Shown one piece after another: positions 7,903 through 17,125 of a DNA stretch of 64,000 nucleotides. Where the stretch lies: contig JBGCFD010000070.1 of NCBI GenBank assembly GCA_045106765.1, positions 1-64,000 on the forward strand. Direction: 5' to 3'. The first letter of the stretch is position 1; the number at the start of each line of letters is the position of its first letter. The translations under genes and the position numbers were made by a program. The stretch is from CAJQQY01 sp045106765 (GTDB taxonomy: Bacteria; Bacteroidota; Bacteroidia; Chitinophagales; Saprospiraceae). The notes under the pieces are model-generated. The model did no database searches. It was not told where the DNA came from and was given only the letters and a program-made list of their open reading frames with translations.

Positions 7903-10900
7903 ATGAATACTTCTACAAACCGAATTTCTGCATTTACTTTCGTATTTATTTTCCTTTCTCATTTTGCATTCTCAGCAAACATTGTAATCATCGAAAGTAC
8001 TTCCTTTCACCCACTTCAACAGATGGACGCTAAATGGCAAAGCATTGCTAATAGTCAAGGACACACAACTACTATCCTTTCTCAAACATCATTGGACGAT
8101 GTAAATAATTTATCTGGTTTTGATGTTTTAATTCTTTCTAACGGTCTAATTCAATTGACGGATACCCGCGAAGAAGTGCTTCACCAATTTGTCGCTCAAG
8201 GTGGCAATGCTTATATCCAAGCAGAATATCAAGCTACACAACCTGGTAGCGAAGCATTTGAATATGTAGTAAATCAATTAGGAGGAACTTTTAGTTGGAT
8301 TGGAGAATCAAATGGAAACTTAGCTCCAATGAATATTTTTGGAGAATTAGCAGAAGGAGATACACCAGTAACTTCAATTGACCATTTTTGGTACGGAGCT
8401 CACGGAGAAGGTGGAGATAACATTACTCCTTTTTTAGAAAAAAATGACAAACACTTCGGTTTTACTTTTTGCTCAACTAATCCATCTCAAGGAAAAATTG
8501 CTACCACTTCTGATCAAGATTGGATTCGACTCGATTACTCACCTGAGTTGATTTCAAATATTATTCACTTTTTGGCGACTCCTGGTTCGCTGGTAATCCC
8601 ATCTATCTTTGTTAGCGTATCAAATGACCAACCTTGTCAAAATGACCCTGTGACCTTTACAGCTAACGTAGGAATAACAACTGCTACTATTCAATACCAA
8701 TGGTTAGTCAATGGAAATCCTATTCCAGGGGCTACTGATGCAAGTTACACCGCTCTATTTAATAGTGGAGATTTAGTAAACTGCGAAATTACTTTTTCGG
8801 ATAATTGTGCTTCTCAAATGGTGTCGACTCCACAATTAGAAGTACTTATTATCAATCCTTTAACAAACACGCCAACACTTAACATCACTACTACGAACAC
8901 AACTATCTGCTCTATTGAATCTGTAACGGCCACCGCCTTGGCTACGGATATTCAAGGATTAACAAATGTCTCTTACCAATGGGCATTGAATAACCAGGAC
9001 ATTCCTGGTGCAACGAACACTACTATTTCAATCAACACTTTGAATGATGGAGATATATTAAATTGTCACTTGAACTACGCTGATTTTTGTAATGGTGACG
9101 ATCAAATTATTTCCAACACGCTTACTTTTACTGTCAATGCTTCCACCACACCTACTATTTCTATTATTTCTGACTTTACCAATATTTGCGCTGGTGAAGA
9201 CATCACTTTTACAACAAACACTAATCAGGTAGGAGCTAATCCAACTTTTCAATGGATGATCGACGGAACAAACGTAGGAACAAATACTTCAATTTTTATT
9301 GCATCAAATCTTACCGATGCACAGACAGTAACTTGTTTAGTTACCAGTAGCGATATCTGTGCAAGTACTCTAACAGCTACTTCGAATCCTATCTCAATCA
9401 ATATAATTTCACCTATAACTCCTGAATTAAATGTTCAAGCTGACCAAACGAACATCTGCTCAGGCGAAACAATTACCTTCACCGCAAATGGAACTAACCT
9501 TGGTTCTTCTGCTCAATACGAATGGTTTATTGATGGAGTAACAACAGGCTTAATCAACGCTCTTTTTACAACAAACAACTTAGTTGACGGACAATCCGTC
9601 ACTTGCCAAGCAGTAACTTCTGAAACGTGTGTAACCACAAATACAATAACAAGCGCACCGATCCAAATCGAAGTTGCTACTCCAGAAAATCCAACCATCG
9701 CAATTACTTCTGATGCCACTTCAATTTGTTTTGGTAGCTCAGTAAACTTTATAGCTACAGGCGAAAACTTAGGAGTTAATCCACAATATCAATGGTTGGT
9801 AGACGGGACAATAACAGGAAACACTACAAACACTTTTAACACTATTTTTACTACTGAACAAACAATTAGCTGTATCGTTACAGCGACTAACACTTGCTCT
9901 GGATCACTTACTGCTAACTCTAACGAAATCGAAATTACTCTTGGAAATCTTTTAGTTGAATTGATGGAAATTCAACCTGAAAGTTGCGACAATTCTAATG
10001 GTATGATCGAACTTCAAGCTACTGGCGGATTTGGCCCTTACACTTTTAACTGGGACAACAACACTACAAACACGAATACACTTAATAATCTTTCCGCTGG
10101 CGACTATTCAGTTGTCGTATCAGATGTGAATGGTTGCTCTGCTGAACTCGAAATCAATATTCCTTACATTGCGACTCCGGAAATTGAAAATTTAGAAGCA
10201 ACTCACATTAACTGTACTAATATCGGAGGAACTGCAAAGGTTACCATGTACGACCCAAGCATATCATATTCTTATGTTTGGAAAAATGCTAATAATGAAA
10301 CTGTTGCTAGCTCTGATGAAGTAAAAAATCTTTCAGAGGGTTTATATTATGTTGAAGTAACTAATGCTTATGGGTGCTCAGTTTCTGAAGAAGTTTACAT
10401 CGAAGCCAATGCTCCAATTTTAGTTGAAATTTTGGAACCAACAACAGTACAACTGGGTGACGAGTATCGTCTTCAAGTAGTAACAAATTACACCAACGCT
10501 ACATTCGCTTGGGAAGCTGATGAATCACTTTCTTGCTTAGACTGTATGACTCCAACTATTTTACCAACACAAACCACTACCTATTTTTTGACTGTGACGA
10601 CTGCAGAGGGATGCTCTGTCGAGGCTCATGTGACGATCCAGGTAGAAAAGCCACGAAACGTTTTTGTGCCAAATGCATTCTCTCCAAACAACGATGGTAA
10701 CAATGACACCTTCACAATTTACGGAGGAGATGATGTTGTAAAAATCAAAAATTTTCAAGTATTTGATCGTTGGGGAGCTGTAGTGTTTTCTAATACCGAT
10801 TTTCAGGTAAATGATGAAACACAAGGCTGGAATGGAAAAGTCAATAACAAAAAAAATGCAGGAAATGTATTTATTTATTTTGCAGAAATCGAATTTTTGG

Positions 10901-10947
10901 ACGGTCGTATCGAAGTATACAAAGGCGACGTGACTGCTACTAGATAA
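7903..10947 (+). CDS. T9SS type B-sorted multi-domain surface protein
   Basis: About 1014 residues from ATG 7903, chosen because it opens a proper signal peptide (ISAFTFVFIFLSHFAFSA); the ATG at 7855 adds 16 polar residues. Order: signal peptide; a roughly 200-residue GATase/ThuA-like domain (NIVIIESTSFHP, FDVLILSNGLI, GGNAYIQAEY); five Ig/PKD-like repeats of about 90 residues (about 8600-9950), each with a QYQWLVDG-type tryptophan strand and two cysteines; two SprB-like modules (GGFGPYTFNW; GLYYVEVTNAYGCS); and a C-terminal type B sorting domain (VPNAFSPNNDGNNDTFTIYG, FDRWGAVVF). Such proteins are exported by the T9SS and held on the surface or released. An adhesin or cell-envelope role is inferred; the ligand is unknown. 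Confidence 0.88.
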   Translation: MNTSTNRISAFTFVFIFLSHFAFSANIVIIESTSFHPLQQMDAKWQSIANSQGHTTTILSQTSLDDVNNLSGFDVLILSNGLIQLTDTREEVLHQFVAQGGNAYIQAEYQATQPGSEAFEYVVNQLGGTFSWIGESNGNLAPMNIFGELAEGDTPVTSIDHFWYGAHGEGGDNITPFLEKNDKHFGFTFCSTNPSQGKIATTSDQDWIRLDYSPELISNIIHFLATPGSLVIPSIFVSVSNDQPCQNDPVTFTANVGITTATIQYQWLVNGNPIPGATDASYTALFNSGDLVNCEITFSDNCASQMVSTPQLEVLIINPLTNTPTLNITTTNTTICSIESVTATALATDIQGLTNVSYQWALNNQDIPGATNTTISINTLNDGDILNCHLNYADFCNGDDQIISNTLTFTVNASTTPTISIISDFTNICAGEDITFTTNTNQVGANPTFQWMIDGTNVGTNTSIFIASNLTDAQTVTCLVTSSDICASTLTATSNPISINIISPITPELNVQADQTNICSGETITFTANGTNLGSSAQYEWFIDGVTTGLINALFTTNNLVDGQSVTCQAVTSETCVTTNTITSAPIQIEVATPENPTIAITSDATSICFGSSVNFIATGENLGVNPQYQWLVDGTITGNTTNTFNTIFTTEQTISCIVTATNTCSGSLTANSNEIEITLGNLLVELMEIQPESCDNSNGMIELQATGGFGPYTFNWDNNTTNTNTLNNLSAGDYSVVVSDVNGCSAELEINIPYIATPEIENLEATHINCTNIGGTAKVTMYDPSISYSYVWKNANNETVASSDEVKNLSEGLYYVEVTNAYGCSVSEEVYIEANAPILVEILEPTTVQLGDEYRLQVVTNYTNATFAWEADESLSCLDCMTPTILPTQTTTYFLTVTTAEGCSVEAHVTIQVEKPRNVFVPNAFSPNNDGNNDTFTIYGGDDVVKIKNFQVFDRWGAVVFSNTDFQVNDETQGWNGKVNNKKNAGNVFIYFAEIEFLDGRIEVYKGDVTATR

Positions 10948-10976
10948 AAAAACTTTTATTTTTTTTGGAAAATTTC

Positions 10977-11017
10977 GAAAGGTTGAAAAATTGCACATGC
11001 AGTTTTTTGACCTTTTC
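10977..11017. repeat. Hairpin after the T9SS type B gene
   Basis: Imperfect inverted repeat GAAAGGTTGAAAAATTGCA / TGCAGTTTTTTGACCTTTTC with G-T pairs. It lies 30 nt after the stop codon, so it may end that transcript, though no clean T-run follows. Confidence 0.5.
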
Positions 11018-11067
11018 ACTTTATTAGAAGACTTGTAAGAGAAGATAATCAGAAATTGATTTTTTGG

Positions 11068-11136
11068 AAAAAAAAAGACCCTGTCAATTAGCATTGACAG
11101 GGACAAAACAAAAAACAAACACTATGAACAAACACT
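11068..11136 (-). repeat. Terminator-like element, copy 1
   Basis: On the reverse strand a 34-nt conserved U/G-rich stretch (11136-11103) leads into a 10-bp hairpin (CCCTGTCAAT / ATTGACAGGG) and a nine-T run, the form of an intrinsic terminator. The 34 nt match copy 2 with a single difference, while the hairpin stems are unrelated in sequence. On the forward strand the conserved block holds ATGAACAAACACT, opening a 17-codon frame. Confidence 0.6.
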
Positions 11137-11367
11137 TATCTTTAAAATTCCCGAAGGAATTAATTTATCTTTTTTGAGATCGAAGAGGAAATAACTCTTC
11201 GGAGTAAAATTTAAATTTTTAGTTACATTCGTCACTTGTCACTCTCCGTCTAGATCTGGTAGGAGTTGAAGTTGGAATAATTTTTTTCCATTTATTATTT
11301 TTCAGAAATTGCTAATTATTTTTTTGAAAAATAATATTTACTATATTTTTTTAAGGGAAAAATTCAG

Positions 11368-11426
11368 TTTAGTTTTTTTGTAAAAGCATTGTTATTTTAA
11401 TCATTGCTTTGTGAAAATGAACTAAA
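11368..11426. repeat. Imperfect inverted repeat in the gene-free stretch
   Basis: TTTAG and AAAGCATTG on the left pair with CATTGCTTT and CTAAA on the right, with mismatches between. No gene nearby explains it. Confidence 0.45.
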
Positions 11427-11546
11427 TTAGAAAGGGGTAAAACGTTGATTATTAATTAATTGTGGGAGTAAATATTGATTGCTGACTCTATTATCTATAT
11501 TGCAAATTGAATGCCAAAAGTACCATGTTTAGGGTAGTTTTTAAAA

Positions 11547-11609
11547 TAAAAAAATCCCCTCGATGTTTCGAGGGGACAAAACAAAAAACAAAAACTATGA
11601 ACAAACACT
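11547..11609 (-). repeat. Terminator-like element, copy 2
   Basis: Same build as copy 1: conserved 34-nt block (11609-11576 on the reverse strand), hairpin CCCCTCGA / TCGAGGGG, then a T-run. It lies 113 nt after the stop of the secreted protein gene at 11722-12528, so it may end that transcript. The forward-strand ATGAACAAACACT here opens only a 6-codon frame. Confidence 0.6.
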
Positions 11610-11721
11610 CACCCTAAAATTAATTAGGAAGATATATTTTAAAACGCTATTTCAATATTTAGGTTACAGACCTTAATGATTTTTTCTTTTAAAAATCATT
11701 GCTCAGTTTTGCCTGTAAAAT

Positions 11722-12528
11722 TTACTTCATCCATTTAGGTAATTCGTCGCCACTTTCTCCTTTAAAATTCACTTTCCCATTAATTACTTCGAAACTCCAA
11801 GTATGTCTTTTTTTACATCCTGAGATACAACCATCAAACTTGATGATGTAATTAATTTCCCAACCGTTCGCTAATTTTTTTATTTCAATATCATTTCCAT
11901 CCCCGTTTGGTTCCATCATATCAACAAGTGTTACACTTTCTACTGTTGATAAATCTTTTGCCAATGGAGCTATATTCAATGATTCTTCTGCACACATGTT
12001 GAATGAAAAATGTTCTTCATCCCATTCTACATGACGGTCTATTTTTAATTTAAATTTTTCACTTAATTCATTAATCTTATCATTGTCTGTTACATCATCT
12101 CCTAATCTAAGCGGAGTTGCCCAAGTTGCATCTCTTTTATAAATTACTACTAATCGATCTACCGTTGGAGTTGGAAAAGTGTGCAACTTATGTTCCGAGG
12201 TTACTATTTTTGCTTCGGGTAATCCACTTGTGTGAATGGCGATCAAACTTGAATAAATCGATTCAACCATTTCCTTCGGTACCTCTGCATCTAAACCTTC
12301 GAAGTTACTTCCATTAACCAACTGACGTAAAGCCAATCGAGTTGCATCTTTTTTATATTGATTTTTTTGATGATTAGAAAGTTTGGCAACAGAAGAAGTT
12401 GGATCTCCATTATTATCATTGCCAAATGCTAACATCGAATTACTTCCTGCAACACTCAAAAAACAAACCATTGCTAACAAGAACAATTGTTGTTTTACAG
12501 TCTTTTTTCGATGATGGTTGGCTTTCAT
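11722..12528 (-). CDS. Secreted protein of unknown function
   Basis: 268 residues. A twin-basic N-terminus (HHRKKTVKQQ) precedes a hydrophobic segment LFLLAMVCFLSVAG, so export by Sec is likely. The mature part is rich in charged residues, with a mid-region that looks like a beta/alpha fold (TPTVDRLVVIYKRDATWATP) and a C-terminal part with a cysteine cluster, DGCISGCKKRHTWSFEVING, perhaps a disulfide or metal site. No T9SS sorting domain and no recognised enzyme motif. Next reverse-strand gene upstream is none; downstream is the terminator-like element copy 2. No family assigned. Confidence 0.7.
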   Translation of the reverse strand: MKANHHRKKTVKQQLFLLAMVCFLSVAGSNSMLAFGNDNNGDPTSSVAKLSNHQKNQYKKDATRLALRQLVNGSNFEGLDAEVPKEMVESIYSSLIAIHTSGLPEAKIVTSEHKLHTFPTPTVDRLVVIYKRDATWATPLRLGDDVTDNDKINELSEKFKLKIDRHVEWDEEHFSFNMCAEESLNIAPLAKDLSTVESVTLVDMMEPNGDGNDIEIKKLANGWEINYIIKFDGCISGCKKRHTWSFEVINGKVNFKGESGDELPKWMK

Positions 12529-12690
12529 AAGTAAGTGAATTTATTATACTTAGTTTTGCTTAACTGTTATGCAAAGCATATACCAACTTGAAATGGGATT
12601 TTGATTTAAAGAAGGGAAGTGTGACTACTTTTTTTTAAAAATAAAAAAAAGTCTTAATGTATAAACCTAGAAGTTTATTGAGAAAGTGGA

Positions 12691-14502
12691 CTAAAATGTC
12701 TGTAATTCAACTAACTTTTGATAAGCGCCTTTTTGTCCTAAAAGAATTTTATGGCGACCCCTTTCAATAATTTTTCCATCTTGCATTACAATGATTTCGT
12801 CGGCATGTTGAATAGTTGAAAGTCGATGAGCGATGACAATTGAAGTTCGATCTTTCATCAAAAGTGTCAAAGATTGTTGCACTAGTTTTTCAGATTCAGA
12901 ATCAAGTGCAGAAGTGGCTTCATCTAAAATAAGGATAGGTGGGTTTTTTAATACAGCTCTTGCAATGGTAATTCGTTGGCGTTGGCCACCGCTCAATTTA
13001 TTACCTCGATCGCCAATATTAGTTTCATAACCATTTTCAGTTTTTAAAATAAAATCGTGTGCATTGGCGATTTTGGCAGCTTCGATAACTTGTTCCTTCG
13101 TAATCTTTTCTAACCCAAAAACGATATTGTTATAAATAGTATCATTGAATAAAATAGCTTCTTGTGAAACGATTCCCATCAAATGTCGAAGGTCTTTTAT
13201 TTTTAAATCTTTGATGTTTTTTCCATCAATAAAAATTCCTCCTGAACTAACTTCGTAAAACCTTGGAAGTAAATCAACTAAAGTACTTTTTCCTGCACCC
13301 GAAGCTCCGACGAGTGCGACGATTTTTCCTTTAGGAATTTTTAGATCTATTTTATCCAAAATTTTCTTCTCATCTTCTTGATAAAAAAAATCAATATCTC
13401 GATATTCAATAGAATGGTTGAATTGTTGAATAGGCAAGGCATCTTTTTTCTCCTTGATCGTTTCTTCCGCATTTAAAATATGATCTACCCGATCGACAGC
13501 AGCAGCCCCTTTTTGGAAATTATAATATGCTTTTGAAAAAGATTTGGCAGGATCAATGACATAATAAAATGCCATCAAAAATGCAAAGAAACTTTCTGCC
13601 CCAAGTGCTCCACTAAATACTTGCCTTGATCCATACCACAATAAAACTGAGACAACTGCAATGCCTAAAAATTCAGTTAAAGGTGAGGACAAATCTCTTC
13701 GCCAAAGCAAGTGGGTTAAGGTTTTTTTATAATCATTATTTTCTTTTTGGAATTTTTCTTCTTGATATTTTTCCGCATTAAAACCTTTGATAATTCGTAA
13801 ACCTGAGAGACCTTCTTCGACAATTGAAACTAGGTTTCCCAATTTTTCTTGAACCGTTGAAGACTTCTTTTTTAATGTTTTTCCAATTCCTCCGATGATG
13901 ATTGCGGTAAAAATGATGAGTACAAAAACGAACATCGTCAATGCAGGACTCAAATAAATCATCAATCCCAAACAGCCAAACATAATCAAAGGCTCTCGAA
14001 AAAAAGCTTCTAAAACATTTAAAATACTCCATTCGATTTCCATCACATCGGTTGTAATTCGGGACATCAAATCTCCCTTTTTTTCTTCTGAAAAATAGGA
14101 GAGGGGTAAGGCCATCATTTTGTGAAATAGTTGTTGGCGAACATCTCGTACGATTCCATTTCGTACCGGAGCCATAAAAAATAAGGAAAGGTATCGAAAT
14201 AGATTTTTTAATAAAAAAAGTATAACAATGAAAATACAAATGTAGGCGAGCGCAGTTTCTTTACTTTTGGTATGCATCAAATTGCTGAACCAATATTTAG
14301 AATATTCAACCAAGCTTCCCGCACTCCAAGACAATTCTGGCTCCTGTATGACAGGTGCTTCGATGTCAAAAAGTATTTGTAAGAAAGGAATGATTGCAGG
14401 GATGCTTACTATTGTAAACAATGCCATGAAGACGTTACAAATAATATTGAGGATGACGTTGCGGCGATATGGTTGGAGGTAACGAAAGAGTTTGCGAAGC
14501 AT
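12691..14502 (-). CDS. MsbA-like ABC transporter, fused permease and ATPase
   Basis: 603 residues, the usual half-transporter size. An N-terminal six-helix type IV exporter domain (residues about 15-330) is followed by the nucleotide-binding domain: Walker A GASGAGKST near 399, Q-loop VSQEAILFND, signature LSGGQRQRITIARA near 504, Walker B ILILDEATSALDSES and H-loop IAHRLSTI. The closest functional group by look is the MsbA/lipid-drug exporter family, so lipid A or phospholipid flipping at the inner membrane is likely but unproved. No C39 peptidase domain, so it is not a bacteriocin processing exporter. It lies just after porD on the same strand (28-bp gap), possibly the last gene of that operon. 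Confidence 0.88.
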   Translation of the reverse strand: MLRKLFRYLQPYRRNVILNIICNVFMALFTIVSIPAIIPFLQILFDIEAPVIQEPELSWSAGSLVEYSKYWFSNLMHTKSKETALAYICIFIVILFLLKNLFRYLSLFFMAPVRNGIVRDVRQQLFHKMMALPLSYFSEEKKGDLMSRITTDVMEIEWSILNVLEAFFREPLIMFGCLGLMIYLSPALTMFVFVLIIFTAIIIGGIGKTLKKKSSTVQEKLGNLVSIVEEGLSGLRIIKGFNAEKYQEEKFQKENNDYKKTLTHLLWRRDLSSPLTEFLGIAVVSVLLWYGSRQVFSGALGAESFFAFLMAFYYVIDPAKSFSKAYYNFQKGAAAVDRVDHILNAEETIKEKKDALPIQQFNHSIEYRDIDFFYQEDEKKILDKIDLKIPKGKIVALVGASGAGKSTLVDLLPRFYEVSSGGIFIDGKNIKDLKIKDLRHLMGIVSQEAILFNDTIYNNIVFGLEKITKEQVIEAAKIANAHDFILKTENGYETNIGDRGNKLSGGQRQRITIARAVLKNPPILILDEATSALDSESEKLVQQSLTLLMKDRTSIVIAHRLSTIQHADEIIVMQDGKIIERGRHKILLGQKGAYQKLVELQTF

Positions 14503-14530
14503 TGGAGTTAATCATTCACCGTTAGAAAAA

Positions 14531-15433
14531 TTATTTTCCAATTCGTCTATATTCATTAGCATTGGAAGCATCGATTCGAACCATAATTTTGTGCAAATCA
14601 TCTTTTTCTGTTTTTGTTCCTTGCTTGAAAATTTCGATTAACTCATCTCTTTTGCTGTTGGCAAACATCTGCATAATCATCGAGTTTGGATAATTTCGAT
14701 TAACATCTTTCATAGTAGCAATGGCTTCCATTACTTTTGCTCGGGCAGCAGTTGGATCTAAGTGCATATTATCTAAACCTTCTCTGTGATATTTATACAT
14801 TGACATTCGATAGTCTCTAATTCTAGGACTGGTCAAATTTTCGATGATCCAATATCTGTTTCGATTGCCATCAATTTGTCTCCAGCCAGGAAATGCAGAA
14901 GCTGCATTTTGGGGCACACTTTGGATAATTTCTTGCGCAGTTCGGAAAAATGGATCTCCTCCAAGTGGTGAAAATGAATCATAGTCCATTCCTAAAATTA
15001 GATTGACATAATAACCCAATAATGCACTTAAGTTATCTTGAAATAAATTTTTACTAAAAACAATTGGCTGAAACGGCTCGTAATTAAAAACAACATCTTT
15101 GTCCACGTGATTTAAAAGTGTTGTTTCCTCGCTACTTCCATAAATAGGACGAGATGATTGAATTGCTAAGTCCGCTCTAAAAGAAGTTTGAGAAACCTCT
15201 TCCGTTATCGTCAGTTGTATTTGACATTTGATTCGTTCTTCTTGATCATACACATCTTCCGTCCATTTACGGTTATTCAAAAATTCTTGGATATTCGTTT
15301 CCAAATCTTTGAAAACTTTAGGATCTACATTTTGGATTTTAGGAGTATTCACTTTTACATCAAAAAGTAATTCTTGAGCATTCACGAATTGACTCAAAAA
15401 AAGAATAAAAGGTAAAAGGAGAAATTTTTTCAT
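14531..15433 (-). CDS. porD: T9SS-associated PorD-like protein (DUF4835)
   Basis: 300 residues with a signal peptide ending NAQE (MKKFLLLPFILFLSQFVNAQ). Family features: ELLFDVKVNTPKIQ, a low-complexity ETNIQEFLNNRKWTEDVY helix, FRADLAIQSSRPIYGS, and YYVNLILGMDYDSFSPLGGDPFF, all characteristic of DUF4835, annotated as PorD and linked to the type IX secretion system or gliding. The position after coaBC in a bamD-rpoZ-coaBC-porD order is the one common across Bacteroidota, which supports the call. The gene symbol rests on the family annotation, since the exact molecular role is not established. Confidence 0.82.
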   Translation of the reverse strand: MKKFLLLPFILFLSQFVNAQELLFDVKVNTPKIQNVDPKVFKDLETNIQEFLNNRKWTEDVYDQEERIKCQIQLTITEEVSQTSFRADLAIQSSRPIYGSSEETTLLNHVDKDVVFNYEPFQPIVFSKNLFQDNLSALLGYYVNLILGMDYDSFSPLGGDPFFRTAQEIIQSVPQNAASAFPGWRQIDGNRNRYWIIENLTSPRIRDYRMSMYKYHREGLDNMHLDPTAARAKVMEAIATMKDVNRNYPNSMIMQMFANSKRDELIEIFKQGTKTEKDDLHKIMVRIDASNANEYRRIGK

Positions 15434-15500
15434 TTTAAAATTATTTTATTAGAAAACGATATTAGCACATTTAGTTTTGACATCGCTCGGAATAATATTT

Positions 15501-16691
15501 TTAATTAATCATAGAGACAATTTCATTCACAATATCAATTGCCACTTTTGTCTTAGATTTTAACTCAAAATCTTTGATCTTATTGTCTTTTCGCAGGATA
15601 GTAATTTTGTTGGTGTCTACAGCAAAACCAGCTCCTTTATCTTGTAACGAATTTAAAACAATAAAGTCGAAGTTTTTTCGCTCTAATTTGCCTTTGGCAT
15701 TTTCAATTTCATTGTTAGTTTCCAAGGCAAAACCGATGAGTAATTGGTTACCTTTTTTTTGTTTACCAAGAGTTGCTGCAATGTCTGTGGTTTTTTCTAA
15801 CTCAATTGTGAGTGTTTTATCTTTTTTCTTTATTTTTTTATCTGCTACATTGATTGGACGGTAATCTGCTACAGCAGCGGCTAAAATAGAAATATCACTT
15901 TTTTCAAAACGACTTAGTGCTGCTTCGTACATGGATTGAGCGTTCATCACTTGGATTGTTTCGATATTTGGATGTTGTATTTTTAGAGCAGATGGCCCTA
16001 AAATTAATTTGACCTCTGCACCTCTTTCCGCTAACTCTTTGGCTAAAGCAACGCCCATTTTTCCACTTGATCTATTTCCAATAAATCGGACAGGATCAAT
16101 TGGTTCATAAGTTGGACCAGCGGTGATGAGTGCTTTTTTCCCAACTAAGTCTTCTTTTTGAGAAAAATATTTTTCTAAAGTTTCTACAATAAATTCAGGT
16201 TCAGCCATTCGGCCATTTCCAACTAATCCACTAGCTAATTCACCATGAGCTACATCAATTAATTGATTTCCATAGGATTGTAATTTTTGTACATTCCCAA
16301 CTGTGGAAGGATGTAACCACATATCCAAATCCATAGCAGGTGCAAAAAACATAGGACATCGGGCAGAAAGATAAGTGGCAACAATTACATTATCAGCAAT
16401 TCCATTAGCCAATTTTGCCAAGGTGGTAGCAGTCGCAGGTGCAATAATCATAGCATCAGCCCAAAGGCCTAGTTCGACATGATTATTCCAACTTTCTTCT
16501 GAACTAACTTGAGTGTGAACGGGTCTTTTGGAAAGTGTAGAAAGTGTAAGTGGAGTGATAAATTGGGTAGCCGCTTCCGTCATCAAAATTTGCACTTCGG
16601 CACCAGACTTAATTAATAGACGAGTCAGGAATGCTGCTTTGTAAGCTGCTATGCTACCTGAAATTCCAAGGATAATTTTTTTGCCAACCAT
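15501..16691 (-). CDS. coaBC: Bifunctional phosphopantothenoylcysteine decarboxylase/synthetase
   Basis: 396 residues. The N-terminal CoaC flavoprotein half starts with KIILGISGSIAAYKAAFLTR and carries the FMN/active-site stretch FFAPAMDLDMW. The C-terminal CoaB half has ITAGPTYEPIDPVRFIGNRS, SSGKMGVALA and AAAVADYRP, which bind CTP and phosphopantothenate. Together they couple cysteine to 4'-phosphopantothenate and decarboxylate it in coenzyme A synthesis. Full length and all motifs present. It follows rpoZ with a 90-bp gap that contains a 14-bp perfect hairpin, and precedes porD. Confidence 0.95.
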   Translation of the reverse strand: MVGKKIILGISGSIAAYKAAFLTRLLIKSGAEVQILMTEAATQFITPLTLSTLSKRPVHTQVSSEESWNNHVELGLWADAMIIAPATATTLAKLANGIADNVIVATYLSARCPMFFAPAMDLDMWLHPSTVGNVQKLQSYGNQLIDVAHGELASGLVGNGRMAEPEFIVETLEKYFSQKEDLVGKKALITAGPTYEPIDPVRFIGNRSSGKMGVALAKELAERGAEVKLILGPSALKIQHPNIETIQVMNAQSMYEAALSRFEKSDISILAAAVADYRPINVADKKIKKKDKTLTIELEKTTDIAATLGKQKKGNQLLIGFALETNNEIENAKGKLERKNFDFIVLNSLQDKGAGFAVDTNKITILRKDNKIKDFELKSKTKVAIDIVNEIVSMIN

Positions 16692-16711
16692 AATGTTTAT
16701 ATATCTTAAAC

Positions 16712-16754
16712 GAAAAATGATGAATGACCTAATATAGGAAATTCATCATTTTTC
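16712..16754. repeat. Hairpin between rpoZ and coaBC
   Basis: Perfect 14-bp stem GAAAAATGATGAAT / ATTCATCATTTTTC with a 15-nt loop that itself contains CCTA/TAGG. It sits inside an operon, so it may be an attenuator, an mRNA-processing site or one of the series of intergenic repeats. Confidence 0.65.
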
Positions 16755-16780
16755 ATCTAGGATTTACTTTTAATTTTTGA

Positions 16781-17125
16781 TTAAAAGTCTTTTTTCTCGC
16801 CACCTTCTTTGTAACGATAAGAAATTTCTCCATTTGCAAATTCATCAGCAGCAATCAAAACTGGATTTGGTAATCGCTCATAGAATTTAGAAATCTCGAT
16901 TTGTTCTTTATTCTCGTGAATCTCTTCGATTGTATCAGAGTTAACTGCAAATTCGTCCAACTTACTAGTCAATTCTAATTTTAAATCAACTGCTACTCGT
17001 GAAGCTCGTTTGCTAATTACATTTAATGCTTCATAAATATTATCAGCTTCTCCAATAAAATCTTTGATAGAACGTGCTTGAATATTAGCTTCAAGACCTT
17101 GAACTTTGGATTTGATATCTGTCAT
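16781..17125 (-). CDS. rpoZ: RNA polymerase omega subunit, Bacteroidota type
   Basis: 114 residues. The central helix ADNIYEALNVISKRASRVAVDL is the omega/Rpb6 signature (the NxxEAl...ISxRA pattern), and the N- and C-terminal extensions are those of the larger Bacteroidota omega. It helps assemble and stabilise RNA polymerase by holding beta prime. The start at 17123-17125 overlaps the end of bamD by 35 nt, so the two genes are almost certainly co-transcribed. Confidence 0.87.
   Translation of the reverse strand: MTDIKSKVQGLEANIQARSIKDFIGEADNIYEALNVISKRASRVAVDLKLELTSKLDEFAVNSDTIEEIHENKEQIEISKFYERLPNPVLIAADEFANGEISYRYKEGGEKKDF

Noticed and set aside
10561..11118. 185-codon reverse frame overlapping the end of the T9SS type B gene
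   Set aside because: Antisense to a well supported gene and runs through the terminator-like element; composition is not protein-like.
12691..14502. Peptide/bacteriocin exporter for the KGG peptide
   Set aside because: The ABC protein lacks the C39 peptidase domain and is 14 kb away, so the link cannot be supported.
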